A stretch of DNA of 64,000 nt from Incurvaria masculella (taxonomy: Eukaryota; Arthropoda; Insecta; Lepidoptera; Incurvariidae): contig OX335645.2 in assembly GCA_946894095.1 (NCBI GenBank), forward strand, positions 18,003,001 to 18,067,000, given 5' to 3'. Shown piece by piece: positions 22,635 through 33,734 of the stretch; position 1 is the first letter of the stretch, and every line of letters starts with the position of its first letter. The position numbers were made by a program, and so were the translations under genes. The notes under the pieces are model-generated. The model ran no database searches, had not been told where the DNA came from, and saw only the letters and a list, made by a program, of their open reading frames with translations.

Positions 22635-22696
22635 GAGGTGTGTTGGGCTAACATCATGACAGTAGGTGTAATATTAACCACCCATGACCAGTTTGT
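22635..22696 (+). mobile_element. SINE tail fragment
   Basis: GGTGTGTTGGGCTAACATC, then ATGACAGTAGGTG and CCACCCATGACCAG, match only the last part of the shared SINE body. Confidence 0.6.
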
Positions 22697-22926
22697 CTAG
22701 GAACTCGAAAGTTTACTGATCATAAGGTTCCTACGACGTATCTAAAACAGCTTTTAAGCTACTTAATGCCAAGGTATTTATAAAATTAACGTCCCAAGTA
22801 GTTAGCGAAAATTTAGGCCAAAATGTGATAATCTACGGGGGAAGACGCGGTAACACGCTGCTTAGCGAAGATCGGCTTTGAATATATTACTAAGTTGCTG
22901 CGTACCGGAAAGCTTATACGTGGAAG

Positions 22927-23327
22927 CGGCTCGTAGTTCAGGGGCGCGGAGACTTGCTTTGCATGCCAGAGTTCATGACTTCAAATCCCCGCCTCATTTA
23001 TGGACTGCACTTTCCTTCTCTTTCTGAGTTGCATAAGTGCATTTCCGTCACGTATGTGAACTCTTCCGTGGTTACGAATGCGTATAAATCTGTAGGTCGG
23101 CTTGGTGGTCAGTTTTAGTCCGCACGGGTTGGTTGAATGTATTGGATGAAAAGATGGTCGAAACGGCAAAAAGAAAATTTCTGTATTTTCCATCCAGTTC
23201 AATGTAGCCGTGCTCGTAAATGGAAGCTCCTGGCATGGCACCTAATTCCTTGGAAAATTCGGTGTGCTGGCCTCATACCATGACTGTGGGTGTGGTATTA
23301 GCCATCCATGTCCGATTACATAAAAAA
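22927..23327 (+). mobile_element. SINE, tRNA-head type
   Basis: The head GCTCGTAGTTCAGGGGCGCG is mutated and its box B region now reads GACTTCAAATCCCC. Linker and body follow in the same order as at 22031-22429, ending GGTATTAGCCATCCATGTCC and A's. The two copies are about 500 bp apart in the same orientation. Confidence 0.82.
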
Positions 23328-23788
23328 GGACATTACGTCACACTGTAACAAGTTTGCGTTAGATAGGATGTGGAAACTTGAATTGTGAACACATCGGAAG
23401 ACGTCCTGAACGCTGGCTAATTCGCTGGAGGCTGACGTATGGGCGCCATCGCTCACGCTCGCCGCCGGGGGCTATACGTTACACGGCTCCTCCTGCGCCC
23501 ACGGAGCGGACAGAGAACAGAGACAAGACCAGGCTTGTTATTCGATGGCGTGGTTCGCAGCCCCCGTGTAAGTTCGAAAGCCCGTGGGCATCGTCGGGCA
23601 ACTCAGAACATATTTTCTTTTTAAATTTATTTTAAAAATGTTTACAGTTTATTGTAGTTTCAGAATCAGTGAGATAGTAGATTAATGCCAGTGGGAGCAA
23701 ACCCTTAAATCAGCGTAGAACCCTGAAGCATTCGAAGTCAGTGAATCATGTACTTTACTCCATAATCACTGACTGGGGAAGATCAGGA

Positions 23789-23905
23789 CGTGTATTCTTG
23801 GCATTCAGTCATTGCGGATTCAGTAGTGTTAACAGAAGAAGAATTTACTTTGACATTACTGTTAACTCTACTGAATCCGCAATGACTGAATGCCAAGAAT
23901 ACACG
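23789..23905. mobile_element. Near-perfect palindromic element, 117 bp
   Basis: Two arms of about 48 bp beginning CGTGTATTCTTGGCATTCAG are almost identical in inverted orientation around a short AGAAGAAG spacer. The GGCATTCAGT word at the ends also occurs in the foldback at 2555-2775, and both lie in or beside R1 copies. The high arm identity suggests recent formation. Confidence 0.8.
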
Positions 23906-23919
23906 CCCAGCTTAAGCTA

Positions 23920-24320
23920 CTGTATCTTTTAATAGTTTTTTTGAACTGTTCTCTTATTGTTTCTCTAACTGTGTGAAAATGGTTTTTAGCTTTAGTATTT
24001 TTTCCAATCTTATTTACGTCTTATGTTCAATGAAAAGGTATTGTCTAAACTGTTCAAATCACTGTTCCTCTGCACGACTTATTGTTAGGCAGCCTTAATG
24101 TTAAATAAGTTAATATAAGCGTTTCAAAAGAATCTGATTGGTTACACGTGTTATTTTTACAAAGCAGCTATCGGTTAAAATAACTGTTTAATATTAATTG
24201 TTTTGGCTCATTTATAGATACTTCCCGTAATACATTAATATGAATGAGAAATACTTTACTACAAATGACTGAATTTTAACGTTGCTAAAACAGAGTTGCG
24301 CGTATTTTTTTTCAGTGCAG
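23920..24320 (+). repeat. Interspersed repeat R1, copy 3
   Basis: Block order as in 2395-2990 but without the foldback insert: AGCTTTAGTATTTTTTCC, TTGTTTTGGCTCATTTATAG, TGAATGAGAAATACTTTAC, TTTTTTTTCAGTG. Confidence 0.6.
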
Positions 24321-26780
24321 CCTATATAATATAACCATGTTTTTAAACTCTACGGAACCATTTCTAATATAAAACTTGTTCATGTTTAAAATCTGGTACA
24401 TCTTGATCCGTACTCTCTGTCTGCCCGCCCGCACCTGCCGAACCGTCGCCAGGGCCGCCCTCCGCCCACCACCCCTCACCCGGCCCGCCCCGCCCCGCAC
24501 CGACCGGATGCTGCGACGGCGGGCGGGCGGCGCTCAGGAGGTGCTCCAAACTAATAATTAATGCCTCCACGAACGCGGTGCGAAGCCTTGCGGAATCCTG
24601 TTGTTATTAGTTATTAAATTTGCAACTCGAAACGATCACATTTATCTTGCACAAATGTCTATTTTTAGGTTTCGTCTAGAAGTTAAGAGCGAATTAGTGA
24701 CGAAAGAATGACGATACCAATTTACAGAGCTCAGTAGAATGTCTAGAATGGTTGTAACACTTAGTAAAGGTCTGTAGAAGAAGTTAAAGGTAGTTTTTCG
24801 AAGGAAGGCAACTTGTATGCATGTATAGAGGTGGAACGATTCATAAAACTTAAAAACGAAGACATCAATAAGTTACTATAGAAATATCCGATACCAGAAA
24901 CAAGGAGTTTTCCGAACTGCAAACTTGGCCAGGCAATATTATCGGAAGCACGCCTCAATAGACACACAATTGACCACCGCACAAATTTGTCGCACGTGCG
25001 AGTCTCTATGCTGCAACATGAAATGGGTTACGGTTATCGAAAATGCCCAACATCGAGGACATAGGGCGACCGGACTCACTTACAAGGTTCATCGGTAGAG
25101 ACTAACTGAAGGAGTCGGTGTTGATAGGTTGATTTTCCGATGATACGGTCAAGAAGGTTGTTTCATAAACATGGTATCATGCTAGTAGCAAGTATCACTT
25201 TATCGTCATGCGAAGCTGAAGCTGCAGTATTTTTTGATTTATTTAGTCTTTAACACAAACATTTTAAGAGCGAGCTTATCGCTAAAAAGCAATATCTTAC
25301 AACTAACCCTAACTAACCATTGTTAATATTTCTTAACTAATTTATAGAAAAGGAAAGATCAATCTCATGGGTACGTTCCAAGCGATGTCGCCATACGGAA
25401 AAATTGCAGATAATCTTACGGGAAGCCGACCGCTCGTCGCAAGCCTCACATTCCAAAAATCACCAGCCTCGGTGCTCCCGAAATTCGTTCGCCAAGTCAG
25501 CTCCCACCCACTCAAACCCTCCAATACGTCTGCGACTATGTCCCCATGGTAGTCTTTATAGTAGGCGCGCTTCTTTTTTGAAGTTATATTGATATTATAC
25601 TACTTCAGGTTTGGGAAAATATATATGAGTGTAACGAGGTTGCGCGCGCCGCCGATGGAACACAAAATAAATATTTAATAAAGAATACCTCCCCCCCCCA
25701 GCTGCCGTTCAAATTTGCTGGAATGCATGAAAAAAATCTGTTTTCATTTCCGCCAGAAAAATACATGTAACTTTTTACGTGCGTAGATTTTTTCTGCGTG
25801 CGCGCCCGATTTTTTTTAGAACACTTACGGCACCAAACAAAATTAACAAAGAAACATTTATTTATCGCCATGTTTTCGTTCGTTCTCGATTCGAAGGGCA
25901 ATTTGTGCGGATGATATTTTTATTGAAGCACAACAATAGGTCCGGCGGACACGGCGGCGGCGACGAGAGACACAGGATAAAAGTCCCCCTCGAGCCGGTT
26001 CCTCACTGACGAGGGTCGTATCAGCGACGCGCATTTAATCAGAGGAATGTACACATTAATCACGGCCACGTGTGTCTATTTACCTGTGAAGGTGCGGCGG
26101 CTTGGGGGCTAATGTACACTGGCCCTTATGTAATGCGTCTCGTTAGGTGATCACTGAACGCGCGTTCAAACGTCAACATTTTTATTTGGCTCTCGTTCTT
26201 CAGATAACCACACAAATATTCCTTCTTCGGAGGCAAGAGTCTTATCAGTCTACGAGGACATGTCACTTACGTTAACGGTTTAAATGCGTGTGATATAAGT
26301 AAATATGCTTTATCGTACTAAGGACTGTTTATGTAGTAAGTCGATATGTTTATTAGTAAAAGTATAGTCAGATAATTGTGATAGAAGATATAATTCTCCG
26401 GCAACGACTATCCGTCTTTTGACAAACGTGAATTTGTCAGATAGTACCTGAGGATTGAATAATCGGCCCTAAGCAAGTACGTAACTTATTCCAAGAAATG
26501 TGATATGTATGTATAACCGACCGTGAAGCAAGGACACATTAATTAAGAAAGAAAGCAAAAAAATAACTACTTTATTTATTTTCCCCAAGGTCCAGCCTTA
26601 AACTAATACAATTTTTTTGAAAATCTTGGTACGAAAAAGTATATTTGAGAATAATTTTAGAGATTGAATCCAAAAATTTATTTGCAAATGTAATCTTCAT
26701 AGCTTTCCTTGGAAATTATGCAGTTTGAGGGCTTTTGCGAAAAACTATAGGAAATTTTGGAAATGGGTGGAGGAAAAAAA
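24321..26780. other. Unassigned; GC-rich block at about 24418-24545
   Basis: The GC-rich block (CGGCCCGCCCCGCCCC) could be a promoter or an unrecognised exon; overlapping frames on both strands there are typical of base composition, not of coding. A homopolymer of nine C's lies near 25691. Nothing else recognised. Confidence 0.35.
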
Positions 26781-26821
26781 TTAAAATAAAATATATATAT
26801 ATTATAATATAATTATTTCTT

Positions 26822-27385
26822 AAAGCTGTCTACTGTTCTCTGGTTCGCAGTGGTCTTGAATATGCTAGCAGTATATGGTATCCACAATATGTGACGCAAA
26901 AACATAGTATTGAAAAAATTCAACAAAAAATCATCAAGTATGCTAACTATCGCACACGTTCATATGTGACGCAAAAACATAGTATTGAAAAAATTCAACA
27001 AAAAATCATCAAGTATGCTAACTATCGCACACGTTCTTCCATTACCCAATATGAGAAAAGTTGCATTCACTATAAATTACATACGCTGGAAGAACGAAGA
27101 TTACTACTTGAAATGAACCTTTTGTATGACATATTCCACGCTCGTGTGGACTGTTCATCCCTCGTGAGTGCAATTGGTCTGTGTGTGCTGACACGCCGCA
27201 CGCGCCACACAGGGCTGCTGTACGTGCCGGCACACCACACCAATTACGCACAAAACTCACTACTCACGCGCTTACCGAAAATTTACAACAAACTTTTTAT
27301 TGAAGTTTACTTATTTACAGACTCTAGAATTACGTTTTCACAAAAAATAAAAGAATCTCTAAAAATACAGAACAATTCAAGTTAA
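26822..27385 (+). mobile_element. LINE reverse transcriptase C-terminal fragment
   Basis: The frame opens KAVYCSLVRSGLEYASSIWY, a hallmark of LINE C-terminal regions, and continues through YEKSCIHYKLHTLEERRLLL and NLLYDIFHARVDCSSLV to LPKIYNKL before the stop at 27383-27385. A 25-residue block is duplicated in frame (26888-27037). The catalytic part is missing, so the insertion is 5' truncated. Sequence 27386-27839 is its likely 3' untranslated tail, ending in a TAA microsatellite. Confidence 0.8.
26888..27037 (+). repeat. 75-bp tandem duplication inside the LINE
   Basis: Two identical 75-bp units, each starting TATGTGACGCAAAAACATAG and lying 26888-26962 and 26963-27037. The reading frame is kept. 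Confidence 0.92.
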
Positions 27386-27839
27386 TAAATTTATGCAGTA
27401 TTGATATTTTTTCTTCCAAAAGCAAACACATGTATCTACTCTTTACACAGATTTTCAGTTCTTAGACACACACACACACATTAAAACAAATTTATTATAC
27501 AAAACACACACACTCAGTAATTAAATTTAAGTTACTATTTAGACTACAAAAGCATACTAGTATAACTCCAAGCATTACACATTTTTTTTTTCTCACACAA
27601 CCATACATACATACTTAAAAGCAAACTTTAATTGTATACACACTTTATCTACCATACTTTTTTTTGTTACCTACCTTTTTCGGATTGTATTAACCTTCTC
27701 TTGTAGAACAAGATAGACTTTATGTAAAATATGTTTAATTTAGGAAAACCTATTACTGGCCTTAGCTTAAGCTTATATTATCTTGTATCAAAGTGTAACT
27801 TGTAATCGCTGTTGGTTTTCTAAATAAATAAATTAAAAA

Positions 27840-27860
27840 TATAATAATAATAATAATAAT
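27840..27860 (+). repeat. (TAA)n microsatellite at a LINE 3' end
   Basis: Seven TAA units following an A-rich AATAAATAAATT stretch, probably the simple-sequence tail of the LINE. Confidence 0.7.
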
Positions 27861-27865
27861 ACCTA

Positions 27866-29130
27866 CTAAAGGCTTTTCGTGGTCTATAAAAAAAACCAAG
27901 GTTTATTTATAGAAGACACGGAGCGGAAGTTAAAACCTAACCTAAAAAATCTTAACCTAACCTAACTGGTCCATGTCGGGATGGCGCATGTCGGTTGCAA
28001 GCGCTTATGGGAATTTATGGGAAAATGTAAGCCTTCCCCCATGGAATATCACTTGTTGCAATCAGAGCAACAAGTTTCCGAGGAAAAAAAATTCCCAGTG
28101 TTTTTCGCAAAAGCCCTCAAACTGCATAGTTCTTTCCTTTTATCGGTTTTAATAAAATTCACTTTATAGATACCTAACTAGTATTAATATATAGGAAAAA
28201 GCCATTGGCACTTCAAAACCGTTTAACCAAATTAGAACCCGTCTCTCGCAGCCTCTAGAAAAAACCAGTTGTAAAGAAATATGTACATATAACATTTTAA
28301 TACCTGCGTAGAATACAGTATTCCCTTATTACGTAACTTTCATAATTGAAAAGAATTGGACAAAAACAATTCCGAACTCGGCTTGAAGTCATCTGGACTT
28401 CTCCTACTTAGTTGAAATAATATTAAATAAGTAATATCAACGTTTTGACTCGGGAATTGGCTACCTACATTCCAGGTGAAACTTAAACGTGAAGCGCGAA
28501 AGGCGAGGCAAATTTATGCCCCGCAGGAATTTTCATAAAAGCATAGAAAGTGGGCATAAAAACTCACTCACAAAGGTCTGAAGCCATCTGCGTATAATGT
28601 GACGCGAATAACGCGAAGCGGTTTCCAAATCTTCTCTTACTATCCGATGCTGTTTCGTGGTCATTATTTCTAGCGAATCCCAAAACAAGGGCTTTAAAGG
28701 CTAGTTCTTTTTGCTGCCGAAAATGTTTGAAATGAAAAGGCGAAAATAATTACTATAAAACACCATTAAAAAAAACAGTTTAACGTTTAATAAAACATGA
28801 ACGTGACCATATTTGAAGCTATTCTCTTCTTCAAGTAGGCGCGTTCGAAAAAACAGATCTGAGCCTCTATTACGACTCACAAATCACGTATCGAAACATA
28901 AAAATCCTTGGACCGGCGATTTAATGTTAACATCAAATGTTCCATTTAATGCTGTAAGCCGGCGAAATCGATAATCCTAGAGATATATCGATAAGTGATT
29001 TGCAACTCGTGTATAAGTTAAGTATAAGGCTCAGAGTGTATAAGTTTTGCTTCTAACGTTGCTCGCTCCGATAATTGATTTGAATATGGAATACTCTCTC
29101 CCGCCGGTAAAATTGTAAAACCGTGGTGTT
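27866..29130. other. Unassigned intergenic DNA
   Basis: Short AACCTAACCTAA runs at about 27936-27966 are telomere-like words too brief to interpret. No gene recognised. Confidence 0.35.
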
Positions 29131-29132
29131 TA

Positions 29133-29311
29133 CAATGCCATTCAAATAAGAATAGGATAGGAATACCGCCATTTTGAACGTCAAACTGCTAAAACCCTCA
29201 CTTCACTTCACAAACTCCAGTACTTTGCCGCGGTGTTGCCGCGTACTTTCCCTAGCGAATTCGAGTGAAGTTAGTCACGAGCCCCGTCCTATTCTTATTT
29301 GAATCGCATTG
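29133..29311. mobile_element. Small TIR element flanked by TA
   Basis: Ends CAATGCCATTCAAATAAGAA and, reverse-complemented from the right, CAATGCGATTCAAATAAGAA. TA dinucleotides flank both sides, as expected for Tc1/mariner-type target duplication. No coding capacity, 179 bp. Confidence 0.7.
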
Positions 29312-30900
29312 TACATTTATTTCTTAGCATAAATTGTTGACTAATTAACCAGTATCTCATCTTGGATATACCTACCTACGCCAGTTCGTCCCAAAAAAAC
29401 GTTATTTTCTTGCAGAATTTAATGAATTATATTGGTCGTTTGACTCAGCTCAATTTTGTTTGAATGCATGAAACAATTTAAGTAGGGACACACTATTTTT
29501 TTTATCGGTTGGCTACCTACGCTGTACATGATTAATTAGTTTTCGTGTCCATAGAGGAAAACGCGTCTTTCAACGAACCTTCATAACAGGATGTGATGTC
29601 GAGCGGGCGTCCGTCGGGGGCGGCGGGGGACTGGGGGGCGAGGGGGGAAGGACACGCCGCAGCAGGGAATCCTTACCTCATTGTGCTTTTAATCTCAACC
29701 GGGCAGACTTCTTTTACTTACAAAGAAATAGGTAATCATCACTAGAAGTCTGGGAGAGGTAGTGTGTGGATCGCAAAAGGAATTACGTGAGAATATTACT
29801 TAATCGAAATAGTTTTTAATCAGGCTTAATTAATTATACAAACACGAAGACAAGTATTTTTGATTTAGTAGAATTTATCAAATAAAGGTCACAATAGTGG
29901 AGTAAATCTTCATATACGATTGGGTGGATTTTCATCATTGAAGGCATGATTATTCGGTTATTTTAAACAACTTTAAGTGATTAATCTAAAATACGTATAT
30001 TTTTTTCAAATAACTTCAAATAATAAGTTATAATAGAGCATGTATGTTGGTTTGTGCATTATTTTGCATTTATAAAAACTCACCGTTCATATTGTATGTA
30101 AAAATGAACATGTCGGCCACTGGCTAATACCGCGATTTCCAGGTTGACAGATTATTGTTTTTTCGTTAAAGATCTTGTTTATAATCAAAAAGAATTTCAT
30201 TCTAATACATTGTATTCACAAAAGAGTAAAAAAACTATATTCTCTATAGAAATAGGATGCACCGGACGATGCTAATTAAATTTTTCGATGTTTTCAATAA
30301 AATATTGCGTACATTTGGAACCACAGCACGTCGAATATTACCCAGCAGTTGCTACATCTAAGACCTAGCGTAAGATGTAGCCTAACGTCTTCATTTACAC
30401 CAGGCATCAAAAAGACGGATGCTTCGATGAACACTGCAGTCTTACAATATCTGACAAGCGAAGATTCGCTATGGAAACAATAGAGTCAGCGCTGTTCCGC
30501 TAAGACTGTGCGAAATGTTACTTGATACTACCGATGGAATATAATGAAGTTGTCCGTATTAATGGAAGTAAGCACTTTTTAAAGTACAACTTAAAAATGA
30601 TACATTAATGACTTAGGAGTAATTTGCTTCCTAAATATCAGAAATGAAAAAAAAATCTCTAGCCTAGATGTCATGTTTCGCAAACCATGTTTTCGAAAAG
30701 GAGTGGATCGGAATTGGAGTAATATTAAGATAACGTATTAAGAAATTTGCCTATAAATTTATTTAGAAATAAAATTAAAGTAAAGTGTATTAAAGCTTGG
30801 TAAAGCGAACCTGATAAAACCCTCTTTTTATGCGATTTAATATCATAAGAATTTTTTTTTTCATTATTACTACGCTGGGAGTACTTTTTTAATATAATTA
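29312..30900. other. Unassigned; G-rich patch at about 29600-29650
   Basis: GGGGGCGGCGGGGGACTGGG lies within otherwise AT-rich DNA. No gene or repeat recognised. Confidence 0.35.
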
Positions 30901-30911
30901 TTTTATTTGGA

Positions 30912-31072
30912 AGTGTGGGAAGACCACCCGCCAGGTGGGACGACGACATCAAGTGCGTCGACGGAAAGCAGTAGTTCCGTACCGCTGAGGGCCGGGAGGA
31001 CTGGAGAAAAAATTGGAGAGGCTATGTCCAGCAGTGGACGCAATCACGCTGACTGACTAAACTTGGGGATAC
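30912..31072 (+). mobile_element. RTE-type LINE C-terminal fragment
   Basis: Reads VGRPPARWDDDIK, then a stop in KQ-stop-FRTAEGREDWRK, and finishes YVQQWTQSR followed by CTGACTGAC. This is the conserved end of RTE-clade reverse transcriptases, with the same simple tail as 9352-9425. Inactive and strongly 5' truncated. Confidence 0.75.
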
Positions 31073-31129
31073 CATTTCTTTTATTCTTTGTTGTTAATTT
31101 TAAACTGTTCTGGCAATAAAATCTAAGTG

Positions 31130-31285
31130 TGTTATTTATTATGGACAGAAAAGGTATATAAACAAGTGAAGTTTCTTTGCTCTTCTTTACTGAGTTGATA
31201 GAATCCGCGGATCTATCAGTTTGTGACATAAATTAGTCTAGTTTGACTACTAAAAGTTCATAGAAATGAATTTCATTGAGTTGAA
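31130..31285 (+). repeat. LINE 3' tail repeat, copy 2
   Basis: Matches 1866-2030: TTATGGACAGAAAAGG, TCTTCTTTACTGAGTTGAT, GAATCCGCGGATCT, TAGTTTGACTACTAAAAG, then GAAATGAATTTCA. Confidence 0.55.
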
Positions 31286-31447
31286 TTGTAAGTACTATAA
31301 ATACAATGCTCAGAGGTTTTATAATCAAATCATGCAACGAAAAAATCTTACTTACAACGATATACTAATCGGTTTCTAGCAAATGTTTCGAATCAAATTC
31401 TTCGGAATTGAGAGAAGTCACAGAAAAAAGCTCAGGAGCTACAGGAC

Positions 31448-31584
31448 ATCCAGTTCAATGTAGCCGTGCAATATAAGGAAGGTCCTGGCATGGCACCTAG
31501 TTCCCATGTGGTGTGTTGGGCTAATACCATAACAGAACTTGTGGTATTAGCCATCCATGTCCAGTCACATAAAAAAAAAAAAAA
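31448..31584 (+). mobile_element. SINE tail, 5S-family body, 5' truncated
   Basis: From ATCCAGTTCAATGTAGCCGT to GTCCAGTCACAT and an A14 tail. The CCTAGTTCCCATGTGGTGTG spelling is that of the 5S-headed copies at 35160 and 62145. Confidence 0.8.
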
Positions 31585-31626
31585 GGACAAAAGTGAAGTA
31601 AAAGTAGATCGTATTAGATCGTCGAT

Positions 31627-31947
31627 CGTAGTAGATCGCCTCGTGCACCACTTTCTTTATCTTTCTGAGATAAATCTGGATAAGTGCATTTCGTCACGAA
31701 TGCGAGCTGCTGCATGGTTCAGAATCCATGTAAAACTGTAGACCTTACTAGGTGTTAAGCTTTAAGCCCGCCCGGGTTGGTATCATCGCATTGGAAGAAA
31801 CTATGGTCGAAGTGGCAATGAAAAATTGTCCGTGTTTTCAATCCAGTTCAGTGTAGCCGTGCTCATAATGGGAAGGTCCTGGCATGGCACCTAATTCCTT
31901 CGGGAATGTAGTTGAATGAAATCCATTTCAGGTTGCATAAAAAAAAA
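31627..31947 (+). mobile_element. SINE, tRNA-head type, head lost
   Basis: Starts in the linker (CGTGCACCACTTTCTTTATC, AAGTGCATTTCGTCACGAAT) and runs through the body to an A-rich end. CTAATTCCTTCGGGAATG is the tRNA-family spelling. It follows another SINE tail by only 43 bp. Confidence 0.78.
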
Positions 31948-32085
31948 GATGAAAGTTAGAAAACATATTATAAGCAATTTTGTTACGTGTAACGCATTGT
32001 ATATGTATGTAAATTAAAATGTAAAAAAGTCTGATATAGACCTCTATAAAAAGGTATGTGGAGAGATGAAAAGGTGGGTCAGGTC

Positions 32086-32637
32086 TTAAGGTGGCCCAAC
32101 CCGGCGGCACTTACTCATTCGCGGGCACGGTACAAAACCGTGCTGTTGCGCTCTGGGACTTTCTCTGTTTCAAAGAAAATGACAGGCTCCGTGGTGAGGA
32201 AGATGCAACATGTCCACAAAAAAGACAATTTCCATAGTGTATGATTTGGTATGATTTACTAAAATTTTAATTACAAAACGACTTATAGCTAAAAGTAAAC
32301 CACAACCGCTGTAGTCAAAAATCTAACAAAAACCAAATAGATTATAAATCTTAATTAAATAAGCTATGTCTGATGACTAATCTTTTTAAGATGTTCTTAC
32401 TTTATCATTGCGTAATCTACCTCCAAAGTTATTGTATAAAACGCGCAAAAAATTCGAACTTTTGGACCTTATAACTTAGAAACCAAACACAATTTTACAA
32501 TGCCAACGGTCATTCTTCTATTATTATTCTATCAAATAAAACAATTTTGAGCAAAATTTGGGATCTCTGACAAGAAATATGGGCGTGATCTTCTTTCCCC
32601 TTTTGTATGGGCAGATGAGCGGGATGGGCCACCTTAA
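32086..32637. mobile_element. TTAA-flanked MITE, copy A
   Basis: Both ends read TTAAGGTGGCCCA in inverted orientation, with TTAA on each side as would be left by a TTAA-specific (piggyBac-type) transposase. The interior shares GGGCACGGTACAAAACCGTG, AGATGCAACATGTCCAC and GAAATATGGGCGTGATCTTC with copies at 41041 and 48995. No coding capacity. Confidence 0.78.
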
Positions 32638-32639
32638 GA

Positions 32640-33504
32640 CCCACGGCTGCGCAACTGCTCTCCTTTAGTCGTGATTTGAATGTTGTATATGTGTTAACTC
32701 GCTGGGAAACTTCGTTAGTGCAATATTGACTTCATGTCTAGCAGGTAGCGCCATCTAGCGCCAAGTTAACTAGTTTCTATGAATCTGTTTGTTGCATTTG
32801 TGGCATATGAAACGGGCAGCTCTTAGTAGAGGGCGCTAAGTCGCCACATGTATATAGAAAAGTCTAATATAGTCCGTAAAAAGAAAGCAATACTGAGAGG
32901 TGTGTCGAAATATTCTGCAGCAGCTTTATAGTATCCTGTGTCGACCTCGATGAAGCATGTCGGCGGCGGCGGTTGCTAGACGCGTCTTAACGGTCCTCCT
33001 CCGTGCCGTCGTGACTTGGCAGCGAGTCGGCTTCCTCCTTTCGAAGGTTCTACCCAGACAAGACGTTAGGAATGTTGTTACTTGACTTGAATACTGGTAA
33101 ATGTTTGAATGCCATTGCTTACCTTGTTGATGCTTCTCTACACAAAATCATAATACATACATACATAAAATTAAATAGACTTATTTTTACAGAGCGTTAT
33201 AAAACTTTATACAGAAAGAAACAGCAGCAATCACTTACATAATTCCTTAAATTTGTCATTGAAATATTTAAAAAGCCCTGACAAAAAAAAGAATACGTTT
33301 ATGACCTCTCATTTCAGTCGACGAGGTCGGTGAGTCGTTGCGCCCACTGTCGTTCATGTTGTAGGTCACTATCTCGCCCCGCATCAGTGCCGTTCGCTCG
33401 CTCACCGTTGGCTTAGCCGCATTAGTGTAATTTGATATTGATTTTTAGAATTCATTTGTATTTTTTTATGCAATCTGACTTGTTTGACTAATTCTGCACC
33501 CGCC
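32640..33504. other. Unassigned
   Basis: Contains two GCGCCATCTAGCG / AGAGGGCGCTAAG type words (about 32748 and 32830) but no identified gene or repeat. Confidence 0.35.
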
Positions 33505-33726
33505 GTTTTTATATAACCCCAGCACACCGCATTCTCGAAGGAATTAGGTGCCATGCCAGGACCATCTCTTTACGAACACTGCCTACATTGAGCTGTTTCG
33601 ACCATATTTTTATCAAATACACTGGTACCAACCCGGGCGAGCTCAACCTCAATGAAATGCACTCATCCAACATCAACTCTCTAGCATTGAAGGCAAGTCC
33701 ACGCGCCTTTGAGCTACAAGCCATTT
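33505..33726 (-). mobile_element. SINE, tRNA-head type, internally deleted
   Basis: On the minus strand: GGCTTGTAGCTCAAAGGCGC head, the linker words (GATGAGTGCATTTCATTGAG), then GCCCGGGTTGGTACCAGTG and a body with CTAATTCCTTCGAGAATGCG. Box B and part of the linker are gone. Confidence 0.72.
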
Positions 33727-33734
33727 TAACCTAC

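Noticed and set aside
24418..24545. CpG-rich promoter or exon
   Set aside because: Composition alone; no start context, splice sites or protein similarity could be supported.
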